Below are positions 45,600 to 53,938 of a stretch of 64,000 nt of DNA, one piece after another. The stretch covers positions 64,302 to 128,301 of the forward strand of contig NZ_JADNLK010000001.1 of the NCBI RefSeq assembly GCF_015555905.1, in the 5' to 3' direction. Both the position numbers and the translations under genes were made by a program. A model generated the notes under the pieces. The model searched no databases. It saw nothing but the letters and a program-made list of their open reading frames with translations, and had not been told where the DNA came from. The stretch comes from Clostridium sp. D43t1_170807_H7 (lineage in GTDB: Bacteria; Bacillota; Clostridia; Clostridiales; Clostridiaceae). Position 1 is the stretch's first letter; the number at the start of each line of letters is the position of its first letter.

Positions 45600-46241
45600 A
45601 TGAGACTTCCTAAACATATTGGTATTATTCCTGATGGTAATAGACGTTGGGCTGAAAATAATGGTCTCTCTAAGGAAAAAGGATATAATATTGGTATTAA
45701 TCCAGGTCTTCTACTATTTAAAATATGTCAAAAACTCGGCATTGAAGAAATAACCTATTATGGTTTTACTACTGATAATACAAAAAGACCTACAAAACAA
45801 AAAGAGGCATTTACTAAAGCTTGCATAGATGCTGTAAAATTACTTTCTCAAGAAGATGCTGAATTGTTAGTTGTTGGTAATACAGAATCCCCTTGCTTCC
45901 CCCCTGAATTAATACCATTTACTGAAAGAAAGGTTTTCGGAAAAGGTGGATTAAAAGTAAATTTTTTAGTTAATTACGGTTGGGAGTGGGATTTAAATTT
46001 ATCTAGACAAACATATAAAAAAAGAAATAATTTAGATTTGATATTACACTCAAAAGATATTTCAAGAATAGATTTAATTGTTCGTTGGGGTGGAAGAAGA
46101 AGATTAAGTGGATTTTTACCAATACAATCTGTCTATTCAGATTTTTATGTAGTTGATGATTATTGGCCAGATTTTAAGCCTCAACACATATATGATGCAC
46201 TAGACTGGTATGCAACACAAGATATTACATTAGGAGGCTAA
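45600..46241 (+). CDS. Divergent cis-prenyltransferase (UppS-like)
   Basis: A 213-aa relative of undecaprenyl diphosphate synthase. The core is kept: HIGIIPDGNRRWA (catalytic Asp) near residue 6, and VRWGGRRRLSGFLPIQSVYS followed by DFYVVDDYWPDF. It departs from house-keeping UppS: FSxENWxRP is FTTDNTKRP, RTGGExR is RWGGRRR, and it is about 35 residues shorter. The ATG follows AAGGAG. It is followed 26 bases later by a CrtI-like desaturase in the same direction. This suggests a specialised prenyl product rather than the murein carrier; that is inference. Confidence 0.85.
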   Translation: MRLPKHIGIIPDGNRRWAENNGLSKEKGYNIGINPGLLLFKICQKLGIEEITYYGFTTDNTKRPTKQKEAFTKACIDAVKLLSQEDAELLVVGNTESPCFPPELIPFTERKVFGKGGLKVNFLVNYGWEWDLNLSRQTYKKRNNLDLILHSKDISRIDLIVRWGGRRRLSGFLPIQSVYSDFYVVDDYWPDFKPQHIYDALDWYATQDITLGG

Positions 46242-46267
46242 GACTTTAATCTAAGGACGTGATTAAA

Positions 46268-47758
46268 ATGAAGAAAGCAATTATTATCGGTGGCGGCATA
46301 GGTGGGCTATCTATAGCCGCTAGATTATTAAATGACGGTTTTAAGGTAGAGTTATATGAAAAAAATAAATCATTAGGTGGAAAAATTAACGCTCTTAAAC
46401 ATGATAATTTTAAATTTGATTTAACTGGTTCTATATTAATGATACCTAAAGACTATATTGAACTTTTTGATTATTGTAATAAAAATTATAGAGATTATTT
46501 TTCTCTTATTCCTCTTAATGATTTATATAAAGTATTTTATTATGATAATACAAATTATACTTTTTCAACTAACTTACCTTCTCTTTGTAAAAACATAAAT
46601 AATATAACAAATAATAATTTAAATGATATGTATTCTTATTTTGAATTTTTATCTAGTAATTATAAACGATATTTATTAGCTGAAAAATATTTTTTAAACA
46701 GACCTTTTATAGAAAGTAAAAACTTTTTTAATTTATCAACTTTAGATAAACTTTATAAATTACATTCTCTAAGTTCTTGTTATAGAGATTGTAATAAATT
46801 TATATCTTCAAAAAAGTTAATAAATTACCTTATGTTTCAATCTATGTATGTGGGAGTTTCCCCTTTTTCATCTTCAAATATTTATAACTTAATTCCTTCT
46901 GCAACTCAATATAATGGACTTTATTATATAAAAGGAGGCATGTATTCATATATTGAAGCATTAGAAAAATTAGTTTTAGACCTTGGTGGTAAAATTCATA
47001 TTTCATCACCAGTTGATGAAATTATATTTAAAGATCATACTGCAATAGGTATTAAAGTTAAGAATAAACGAATACATAGTGATTTAGTAGTTTGTTCTAG
47101 TGATTATTCATACAGTATTAATAATTTAATAAAAAATAAATGTGTTGAAGCTGAATCTATTCCAAATTCTATTTCAAAACTTGAACATTCCTGTTCAACT
47201 TTTATTTTATATTTGGCATTAGATAAAAAATTTCCTTCTCTTAATGTACATAATATTTTTATAAATAAGAACTTTAGAAAAAATATTAATTCTCCTTTTA
47301 AAGGAAAACTTTCTCCAGATCCTTCACTTTATATTTATTGTCCTAGCTCCATAGATAATTCACTTTGTCCTATAGGCTGTGAAACAATAAATATTATGGT
47401 GAGAGTTCCTAACTTGCTTTATAAAAATATATCTTGGAGTAATGATGACATAATTAATCTTGAAAATAAATTATTAAATATAATATGTAAAATACCTGGC
47501 TTAGAAGATATTGAATCTCATATTTTATTTAAACATACTTTAACTCCTATTGACCTAAAAAATATTTTTAATACTTATGCTGGATCTGCTTTTGGGTTAA
47601 GCCATAACTTAAATCAAAGCTTAATTTTTAGACCTCAATGTATGTTGCCACATATTAAAAATTTATATTTTACAGGAGGTTCAATACATCCTGGTAATGG
47701 TATTTCAATGGTATTGAAAAGCTCAAAAATTTGTGCTGATATTATAAAAAATAAATAA
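46268..47758 (+). CDS. CrtI/phytoene-desaturase-like flavoprotein
   Basis: A 496-aa FAD-dependent oxidoreductase. The dinucleotide-binding start is KKAIIIGGGIGGLSIAARLL; a CrtI-type second motif LYYIKGGMYSYIEALEKLV (about 220) and the C-terminal FTGGSIHPGNGISMVLKSSK match the carotenoid desaturase/isomerase family. The start is the ATG at 46268 with AAGGACG upstream; an in-frame GTG 9 bases earlier is less likely. No phytoene synthase gene is in the window. Its partner is the UppS-like gene. It probably acts on a prenyl lipid, but the reaction (desaturation, saturation or isomerisation) cannot be told. Confidence 0.82.
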   Translation: MKKAIIIGGGIGGLSIAARLLNDGFKVELYEKNKSLGGKINALKHDNFKFDLTGSILMIPKDYIELFDYCNKNYRDYFSLIPLNDLYKVFYYDNTNYTFSTNLPSLCKNINNITNNNLNDMYSYFEFLSSNYKRYLLAEKYFLNRPFIESKNFFNLSTLDKLYKLHSLSSCYRDCNKFISSKKLINYLMFQSMYVGVSPFSSSNIYNLIPSATQYNGLYYIKGGMYSYIEALEKLVLDLGGKIHISSPVDEIIFKDHTAIGIKVKNKRIHSDLVVCSSDYSYSINNLIKNKCVEAESIPNSISKLEHSCSTFILYLALDKKFPSLNVHNIFINKNFRKNINSPFKGKLSPDPSLYIYCPSSIDNSLCPIGCETINIMVRVPNLLYKNISWSNDDIINLENKLLNIICKIPGLEDIESHILFKHTLTPIDLKNIFNTYAGSAFGLSHNLNQSLIFRPQCMLPHIKNLYFTGGSIHPGNGISMVLKSSKICADIIKNK

Positions 47759-47814
47759 AATAGCACTTCCATATATTGTATCTTCCCCGGAGGCGCTTCC
47801 ATTTAATTACATAC

Positions 47815-47872
47815 AAAAAAAGTGCCACAAGCTAATCCTTGTGACACAATCCTACGTAACCTAAAAGGTCAC
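47815..47872 (-). ncRNA. Possible small RNA / antisense terminator
   Basis: On the minus strand: a hairpin GTGACC/GGTTAC (47856-47872), then GTGtCACAAG/CTTGTGgCAC with a 6-base loop (47822-47847) and a run of seven Ts. This is a textbook terminator pointing toward the 3' end of the CrtI-like gene, although no minus-strand gene precedes it. It may end a short RNA transcribed from about 47.9 kb. No clear promoter was found. Confidence 0.35.
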
Positions 47873-47988
47873 TAATATTTTTTCCAGTAAATTTAATTTT
47901 ATTCTAATCATAATATAAATTCATTACTTGACATACACCATTAGAAACTATTAAAATTTAATGACAATTATTTAAAGGAGAAGATTAA

Positions 47989-50166
47989 ATGATTATTGGA
48001 AGAGAACTACAAGATGAAAATAAATATTTAAATAAAACAATAGAAAAAATCACTGATTTACTTAACAGTTATGGTATTTCTAGTGAAAAACAAGATAAAG
48101 AAATAATAAAGCATAGAAAATTCTTATGGGATAATAGAAATGAATTAGATGAAATTGAAATAAATGAGAACTGTGGACAGGTTGCATTAAATGAACAATT
48201 ACATGCAAAAAAGATTTCAAGAATTAGAACATTAGAAAAACAACTTTCTAACCCTTATTTTGCTAGACTTGACTTTAAAGAAGATGGTGAAGATGCAGAA
48301 AGCTTTTATATAGGATTATCTACTGTAGAAGATGAGGATAATTTTGATATTTTTGTATTTGACTGGCGTTCTCCTATTGCTAATATGTTCTATGATTTTG
48401 AGGTTGGTCCTGCTTTTTATGATGCTCCAGTTAGAAGAATAGAAGGCCAAATTGAATTTACTAGACAATATAACATTAGAAATGGTGAAATAGTATTTAT
48501 GCACAATTCTAATGAAAGCCTTTGTGATGAAGCATTAACATCTATGTTAAGTGGAAATGCTACAGATAAAATGAAAAATATCGTTGCTTCTATTCAAAAA
48601 GAACAAAATGATATTATTAGAAGTGATGATAGTAAAGTGTTATTTATACAAGGTGCTGCTGGTTCTGGTAAAACTTCTATAGCATTGCATAGATCTGCTT
48701 ATTTATTATATAAGCATAGAAAAAACTTAAGTGCAGAAAATATTTTAATCTTCAGTCCAAATGAAGTCTTTGCAGAATATATATCTGATGTATTACCTGA
48801 ACTTGGAGAAAGTAATATTCGTCAAACTACTTTTGAACTTTATTCAAAAAGGTTTTTACCTACAAACTATTTATATGAAACTAAAAATGATCATTTAGAT
48901 TATATTTACTCTAATATAAGAGATTTAAATGAATTTAACAAAAGAACTAAAGCTATGGAATATAAAAACACTTTAGAATTTATGAATGTATTAAATAGTT
49001 TTAATTTAGATATTCCAAAACTTATAACTAATGTTAAACCAATAATAATTGAAGGTTCTCAAATAGTAAGTAAAAAATCTGTAGAAAAAACATTCTTTGA
49101 AAGATTTAAGGATATTCCTTTCTTAAATAGAATTGATGTTATTAAACAAAGTTTATTTTCACAAGTTGAAAATAAATATTTATCATCAAAAGATAATTCA
49201 CATTTTGATTATGTAGAAGATAAAAAAACTTTCTATGATTACTGTAAAAACCAAGTTGATATTCAAGTTGATTCTATGGTTGATACATTAGATAGTGTTG
49301 CTATATACAAATTACTTTGGGGAAATATAGAAAGATACACAGACTTTGACTTAAATGATATAAAGGAAATTACATTAAACTCTTTAAATAATAATGAAGT
49401 CAAATATGAAGATATTACACCAATAATTTATATTAGATCTGCTTTAGAAGGATTCAGAAGCTACGGTAATATGAAGCATGTTCTTATAGATGAATGTCAA
49501 GATTATAGTCCTTTATTCTATGAAATAGTTAAGAAGTCATTCCCCAATGCATCTTTAACTATAATGGGTGATTTAAATCAAAGAATTGACAAACATTCAA
49601 ATGTTAAAAATAGATCTAGTATTACTGATGTATTTAATGATGTTAAAACTGTTGTATTAACTAAAAGTTATCGTTCTACTGGTAATATAACAAACTTTAC
49701 TAAAGATATTTTAGATACTCATGAACCTATTGAAGCTGTTGATAGAATTGGTGATAATCCTACTATTCATATGGTTAATAGTAATTTATCTGAAAAAATT
49801 GCTGATAAAATTGCTGAAATGAAAGATAAAGGATTTAAATCTATAGCTGTTATTTGTAAAAATAAAGAAAACTGTGAAAGACTTTATTCTTCTTTAAAAG
49901 AAATTAATGAAGATGTGAACTTAATAACTAGTGATAAATGTGAATTTAAAATTGGTGTTAATGTAATAAGTTCTTATATTGCAAAAGGTCTAGAATTTGA
50001 TGGTGTTATTTTAGCTGATGGTGAAAGTTATTTATCAATTGAAGATAAACATCTTTTCTATACTGCTTGTACGAGAGCATTACATGAATTACATATATAT
50101 ACTAATACTTCACTAGAGGAGATACTTCCTAAGGATTCTTCTCTTTATGAAATTGTTAATAATTAA
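47989..50166 (+). CDS. helD: RNA polymerase recycling motor HelD
   Basis: A 725-aa UvrD/Rep-like ATPase that removes stalled RNA polymerase from DNA in Firmicutes. A coiled-coil N-terminal arm (residues 1-85) is followed by DWRSPIANMFYDFEVGPAFY, typical of HelD. Walker A is GAAGSGKTSIALHRSAYLL near residue 220. Walker B/DEAD-like block is VLIDECQDYSPLF, then GDLNQRID, TKSYRST and KGLEFDGVILA. The ATG follows AAAGGAGA. It is monocistronic. The 2A-type helicase domain is interrupted by a large insertion, as in characterised HelD. Confidence 0.93.
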   Translation: MIIGRELQDENKYLNKTIEKITDLLNSYGISSEKQDKEIIKHRKFLWDNRNELDEIEINENCGQVALNEQLHAKKISRIRTLEKQLSNPYFARLDFKEDGEDAESFYIGLSTVEDEDNFDIFVFDWRSPIANMFYDFEVGPAFYDAPVRRIEGQIEFTRQYNIRNGEIVFMHNSNESLCDEALTSMLSGNATDKMKNIVASIQKEQNDIIRSDDSKVLFIQGAAGSGKTSIALHRSAYLLYKHRKNLSAENILIFSPNEVFAEYISDVLPELGESNIRQTTFELYSKRFLPTNYLYETKNDHLDYIYSNIRDLNEFNKRTKAMEYKNTLEFMNVLNSFNLDIPKLITNVKPIIIEGSQIVSKKSVEKTFFERFKDIPFLNRIDVIKQSLFSQVENKYLSSKDNSHFDYVEDKKTFYDYCKNQVDIQVDSMVDTLDSVAIYKLLWGNIERYTDFDLNDIKEITLNSLNNNEVKYEDITPIIYIRSALEGFRSYGNMKHVLIDECQDYSPLFYEIVKKSFPNASLTIMGDLNQRIDKHSNVKNRSSITDVFNDVKTVVLTKSYRSTGNITNFTKDILDTHEPIEAVDRIGDNPTIHMVNSNLSEKIADKIAEMKDKGFKSIAVICKNKENCERLYSSLKEINEDVNLITSDKCEFKIGVNVISSYIAKGLEFDGVILADGESYLSIEDKHLFYTACTRALHELHIYTNTSLEEILPKDSSLYEIVNN

Positions 50167-50179
50167 AATATGTAAAATT

Positions 50180-50223
50180 AGAGAGTAGACAGATTTGTTT
50201 TCCACAAATCTATCTACTCTCTT
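50180..50223. terminator. Bidirectional terminator, helD / lipoprotein
   Basis: An 18-bp stem GAGAGTAGACAGATTTGT/ACAAATCTATCTACTCTC with one mismatch and a 5-base loop between two convergent genes. Confidence 0.85.
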
Positions 50224-50263
50224 AATCTAACTCTACTGATTTTTATTGATAAATTATTAAATA

Positions 50264-50893
50264 TTATCTTACTGTAGTTATAACCTCTTCCATTAAAGCT
50301 TTATTATTATCAAAAGAAGTTTGATTATATGCTCCCATTGTTAAGATATAAACTCTATCATCCTTAAATACAGCTGTTTGATATGTGTATACAGAACTAT
50401 TATCGTCAGCTTTTTGTACATACTCCAAACAGTTTACTTTAATACCATTTACAATCTTAGAATCAGAAATTATATTATCATCAACTATATCTAACATATC
50501 TTTAAGACTTTTAGTTGTCATACTCATATATACTTCTGAATAAATGCCATTTACTGATTCTGATAATATATTTGTATTAGTTCCCGTATCATCTATTAAG
50601 TAAATTGGTATACCTTCTGAATCACCATATTCTATCCAACTGCTAGGAATATCTACTTGCCAATCATCAAAACTTATAGTTTTATAATCATAAGATAAAG
50701 TTATTTCTGATAAATCTTCATTTACCAAATCTTCATCTATTTTGTCATTGGTATCTTCTAAATTACTCTCAACAGATTTATCATTATTTATTAAAGTTTC
50801 ACGCTTTGATTCACTAGTACCTTTTGTGCATCCCATAAATATACATGGAATAAGAAATGCTGATAATATAGCTATTATTTTTTTCCCCTTCAT
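50264..50893 (-). CDS. Putative lipoprotein (PsbP-like)
   Basis: A 209-aa predicted lipoprotein with lipobox FMGC near residue 22 and an acidic linker rich in Asp/Glu/Asn. The domain of about 140 residues begins ISFDDWQVDIPSSWIEYG, a pattern seen in PsbP/DUF1795-like lipoproteins, and ends with VYTYQTAVFKDDRVYILTMG. No enzymatic motif. The ATG at 50893 has GGGGG 9 bases upstream. Role unknown. Confidence 0.68.
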   Translation of the reverse strand: MKGKKIIAILSAFLIPCIFMGCTKGTSESKRETLINNDKSVESNLEDTNDKIDEDLVNEDLSEITLSYDYKTISFDDWQVDIPSSWIEYGDSEGIPIYLIDDTGTNTNILSESVNGIYSEVYMSMTTKSLKDMLDIVDDNIISDSKIVNGIKVNCLEYVQKADDNSSVYTYQTAVFKDDRVYILTMGAYNQTSFDNNKALMEEVITTVR

Positions 50894-51337
50894 GAACAAT
50901 ATCCCCCTTTAACCACCATATAAAATTTTAAAATGTAAGTAAATTGAATTCCCCTAAAAATCAACTCATTTATATTTATATTATCATAAACTTGAAATTA
51001 TTAATTTTTTCTCATAATTCTAAACACTGATATCTAATAAAGCATTCCTATAAAAATATAAAGAAAAACCTTCTATATAGATTACAATTTAATTTCACAA
51101 TGGAAGAAGAGCTAATTAATTTATATAAATAATATTATAAAAGTTTTAAAAAGAAGCTGTATCAAATTAAATTTATTAATTCAATCTGATACAGCTCTTT
51201 ACTTAAAATAACTGTATATATAAATTTTATCTAGTTATTATATTTCATTCTACTGAAATGAATTTAAATTTATTATTATGCTCTTTTTTATTTCAAAATA
51301 TTAACATTTTATTTTTATTTCAGACATACTCAATAAT
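50894..51337. other. Intergenic region downstream of rubrerythrin
   Basis: About 440 bases without a supportable gene. It contains a terminator-like hairpin at 51151-51202 and a 10-codon frame (MEEELINLYK) at 51102-51134, too short to call. The rest is A+T-rich; the right-hand promoter of the lipoprotein must be near 50920-50990. Confidence 0.45.
51151..51202 (-). terminator. Terminator-like hairpin after rubrerythrin
   Basis: A 10-bp stem AGCTGTATCA/TGATACAGCT with a 22-base loop and a TTCTTTTTAAAAC tail on the minus strand, about 135 bases after the rubrerythrin stop. Confidence 0.6.
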
Positions 51338-51880
51338 TTAGTAATTTATAACTCTTAATTCAAAGTATGCTTGTGGATGTTTACATACTGGACATACTTC
51401 TGGTGCATTTAAGCTGTCTACTATATGTCCACAGTTACGACAAATCCAAACTGACTTTGTGTTCTTAGCAAAAACTGATCCATCTTCTACATTTTGAAGA
51501 AGCTTTAAATACCTTTCCTCATGAGTTTTTTCAATCTTCCCTATAGCTTCAAATAAATAAGCTATATCATTAAATCCCTCTGCTCTTGCTTCCTTAGCCA
51601 TTCTATCATACATATCTGTCCATTCATAATTTTCTCCTGCAGCTGCTGCTTTTAGATTTTCCTCTGTTGTACCTATATCACCTCCACATAAAAGTTTAAA
51701 CCATATTTTTGCATGTTCCTTTTCATTTGCAGCAGTTTCTTCAAATAAAGCAGCTATTTGTTCATAACCTTCCTTCTTAGCTTTAGATGCAAAATAAGTA
51801 TACTTATTACGTGCCTGACTTTCTCCTGCAAAAGCTTCCATTAGATTCTTTTCAGTTTTTGATCCTTTTAAATTTGGCAT
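51338..51880 (-). CDS. Rubrerythrin
   Basis: Non-heme iron peroxidase that protects anaerobes from H2O2. The 180-aa protein has an N-terminal diiron four-helix bundle with the ExxR/ExxH pairs ([44 protein letters not shown]). The C-terminal rubredoxin knuckle has CRNCG and [12 protein letters not shown]. The start is the ATG at 51880 with AGGGAG 9 bases upstream, which gives the usual N-terminus [13 protein letters not shown]; 11 in-frame codons before it lack a site. A PerR-like box lies about 50 bases upstream. Confidence 0.94.
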   Translation of the reverse strand: MPNLKGSKTEKNLMEAFAGESQARNKYTYFASKAKKEGYEQIAALFEETAANEKEHAKIWFKLLCGGDIGTTEENLKAAAAGENYEWTDMYDRMAKEARAEGFNDIAYLFEAIGKIEKTHEERYLKLLQNVEDGSVFAKNTKSVWICRNCGHIVDSLNAPEVCPVCKHPQAYFELRVINY

Positions 51881-51931
51881 ATTTCTATACTCCCTATAAT
51901 CTTTATTATTCATAAGATTATATGTTTGTAT

Positions 51932-51946
51932 TTATAATAATTATTA
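51932..51946. promoter_or_regulatory. PerR-like box upstream of rubrerythrin
   Basis: TTATAATAATTATTA on the plus strand matches the PerR consensus TTATAATnATTATAA at all but one base. Rubrerythrin genes are typical PerR targets in Clostridia. The A+T richness of the genome makes chance matches more likely. Confidence 0.45.
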
Positions 51947-51950
51947 CTAT

Positions 51951-52140
51951 TTAATTTTGCCTAATATTTATAATAAATACTCCATCTCCTTTTAATACTC
52001 TATAAATCTCTTCTAGCCCTTTTTTAGTATCATTCCAAAAATAAATAGTATTTATAGTGGTAACTACATCAAAAAAATCATCATCATATAATAAATTACA
52101 ACAATATCCTATAGAAAGACATAATATCTTATGTTCAGAA
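51951..52140 (-). pseudogene. SAM-dependent methyltransferase C-terminal remnant
   Basis: Minus-strand frame ending at 51951 reads DDFFDVVTTINTIYFWNDTK, then GLEEIYRVLKGDGVFI, the post-motif region of class I methyltransferases (SFDVV...RVLKPGG). The N-terminal SAM-binding half (motif I, GxGxG) is missing and no start with a ribosome site is present, so this is a truncated gene. Confidence 0.68.
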
Positions 52141-52177
52141 ATAAAATTTTCTTATTCTCACATATTAAATAATAATA

Positions 52178-52208
52178 AAAAGCACTGTAGGATTTCCTAC
52201 AATGCTTT
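52178..52208 (-). terminator. Terminator of NfeD/SPFH operon
   Basis: Stem AAAGCACTGTAGGA/TCCTACAATGCTTT with one mismatch and a TT loop, a few bases after the SPFH stop. Confidence 0.82.
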
Positions 52209-52214
52209 CTGTTA

Positions 52215-53159
52215 TTATTCCTTATTTCCTTTTAACATTTCTCCAATAGCAGCTATACTACCAAGTGATGATAAAGTTTCATTTGGTAAAATAAGCTTAT
52301 TAGCTGGATTGTTAGCCATTTCCTTAAGAGCTTCAACTTGTTTAAGTGCTATAACTCTTTCATCTGTTCCAGAATCAATTATAGCTTGGTTAACTTTCAT
52401 AATAGCCTCTGCTTCTGCTATAGCTATTTGTTCAATTGCTTTTGCTTTACCTTCTGCTTCAAGTAATTGTGATTCCTTTAAACCTTCTGCTCGTCTAATA
52501 TTTGCTTCTTTTTCAGCTTCTGCTGCAAGGATTTTAGATTGCTTTTCACCTTCTGCTTTTTCAATTTGAGATTGTCTTAAACCTTCTGCTTGAAGAATCA
52601 TAGCTCTCTTATCTCTTTCAGCCTTCATTTGCTTTTCCATTGCTTGTTGTATTTCAGCTGGTGGAATTATGTTTTTAATTTCAACTGATAGTACTTTAAT
52701 ACCATAAGCATCTGTAACTTCATCAATAATACCTAATAATTGTTGGTTAATACTATCTCTTCCTGCTAATACTTCATCTAATGTCATATTACCAAGAATA
52801 TTTCTTATATTAGTTGTTGCTGAATAAACTATACCTGATTTATAATCTTCAATGTTATATACTGCATCTTTAGCATTTAACATCTTATAGAAGATAACGT
52901 TGTCTACTGAAATTTTAACATTATCTTTAGTAATAACTGATTGTGGTGGTACATCCAAAATTTGTTGCTTAGTTGATACTTTTTTTCTTACAAAGTCTAC
53001 ACCTGGAATTACAAAGTGCCAACCTGGCTCTAAGATTCTATGGAATTGACCTAACCTTTCTACTACATATAAATAACCTGTATTTACTACTTTAATTGAT
53101 GATAGCAATATTATAAATAAAACAACTAATACTGCTACTAAAAAAATCATACCTGGCAT
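52215..53159 (-). CDS. SPFH/Band 7 membrane protein (stomatin/QmcA-like)
   Basis: A 314-aa membrane-associated scaffold protein. One N-terminal transmembrane segment (MIFLVAVLVVLFIILLS) is followed by the SPFH domain (VERLGQFHRILEPGWHFVIP; VPPQSVITKDNVKISVDNVI). A long alanine/glutamate coiled coil (about 165-260) ends the domain before a conserved tail (PNETLSSLGSIAAIGEML). Relatives organise membrane microdomains and modulate proteases. It lies 1 base after nfeD, its usual partner, with its AGGAGG inside the nfeD end. Confidence 0.92.
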   Translation of the reverse strand: MPGMIFLVAVLVVLFIILLSSIKVVNTGYLYVVERLGQFHRILEPGWHFVIPGVDFVRKKVSTKQQILDVPPQSVITKDNVKISVDNVIFYKMLNAKDAVYNIEDYKSGIVYSATTNIRNILGNMTLDEVLAGRDSINQQLLGIIDEVTDAYGIKVLSVEIKNIIPPAEIQQAMEKQMKAERDKRAMILQAEGLRQSQIEKAEGEKQSKILAAEAEKEANIRRAEGLKESQLLEAEGKAKAIEQIAIAEAEAIMKVNQAIIDSGTDERVIALKQVEALKEMANNPANKLILPNETLSSLGSIAAIGEMLKGNKE

Positions 53160-53160
53160 A

Positions 53161-53589
53161 TTAATCCTCCTTTAATTTAACAATTAGCTTATTTCCTTCT
53201 ATACCTGTTATAGTATATTTTTCACCTTTTTTAATTGTTTTTCCTTTATTGTAAGCAGTCCAATAAATACCACTTACTTTTATCTTTGATTTTTCTTCCA
53301 TGTCTTCATCGGCAATCATTTCTTTACCAATATAAGTTTGCTCCATTGTTGGTACATGATTTACATCTGCCTTAAATTTTTTCTTTGCCCAAGGATATCC
53401 AATAGAAACAGTTGCTATACCTACAACTAAAAATGCAATAATTTGCCATGCTACCGATATACCAAGTAAAGAAAGTATTATAGCGACTATAGCTCCTAAT
53501 GAGAACCACATAAAAATAAAACTACTAGTAACAATATCAATAGCAATTACTGCAATGGCAACAAGTATCCAGACAATAACCTCAACCAT
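53161..53589 (-). CDS. NfeD-family membrane protein
   Basis: A 142-aa short NfeD protein. Three to four hydrophobic helices in residues 1-75 are followed by an OB-fold (YIGKEMIADEDMEEKSKIKV; YTITGIEGNKLIVKL). NfeD proteins are encoded with SPFH proteins and regulate them; this pair is adjacent and coupled. ATG behind a GGGGGAAGG site. Confidence 0.88.
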   Translation of the reverse strand: MVEVIVWILVAIAVIAIDIVTSSFIFMWFSLGAIVAIILSLLGISVAWQIIAFLVVGIATVSIGYPWAKKKFKADVNHVPTMEQTYIGKEMIADEDMEEKSKIKVSGIYWTAYNKGKTIKKGEKYTITGIEGNKLIVKLKED

Positions 53590-53938
53590 TAACCTTCCCC
53601 CTTTCTGTTATTATACATTCATTAATAAATACTTATAAAAGTTTCACTAATAATATGTATTATTTTTATTATATACTATTCTTTTCTATTTTTGTAGTTA
53701 AGTTACTTACCCTTATTTTTCTAACCACAATTTTATTATATTTTATTTTTAAACCCATTGCAAGTTATTTTTTATCTTTAAAAGAGTTATTTTATATCAT
53801 TTAATCTGTTTTGCTATACTTTTCTTTCAAATCCATTGATTTTCTAAGCTTTTCCTTTTATTATTGATTTATATGTATTTTATTAACCTTGGAATACAAT
53901 ACTAAATTTATATAATATAACGAAATGGAGATGAATCT
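53590..53938. other. Divergent spacer between nfeD and nadE
   Basis: About 350 A+T-rich bases. The forward side has a weak promoter-like TTGGAA and TAATAT pair 18 bases apart near 53889-53918 for nadE. No frame, RNA or repeat could be supported in the rest. Confidence 0.45.

Noticed and set aside
51102-51134. Ten-codon frame MEEELINLYK
   Set aside because: Too short and without a clear ribosome site; it could equally be chance.
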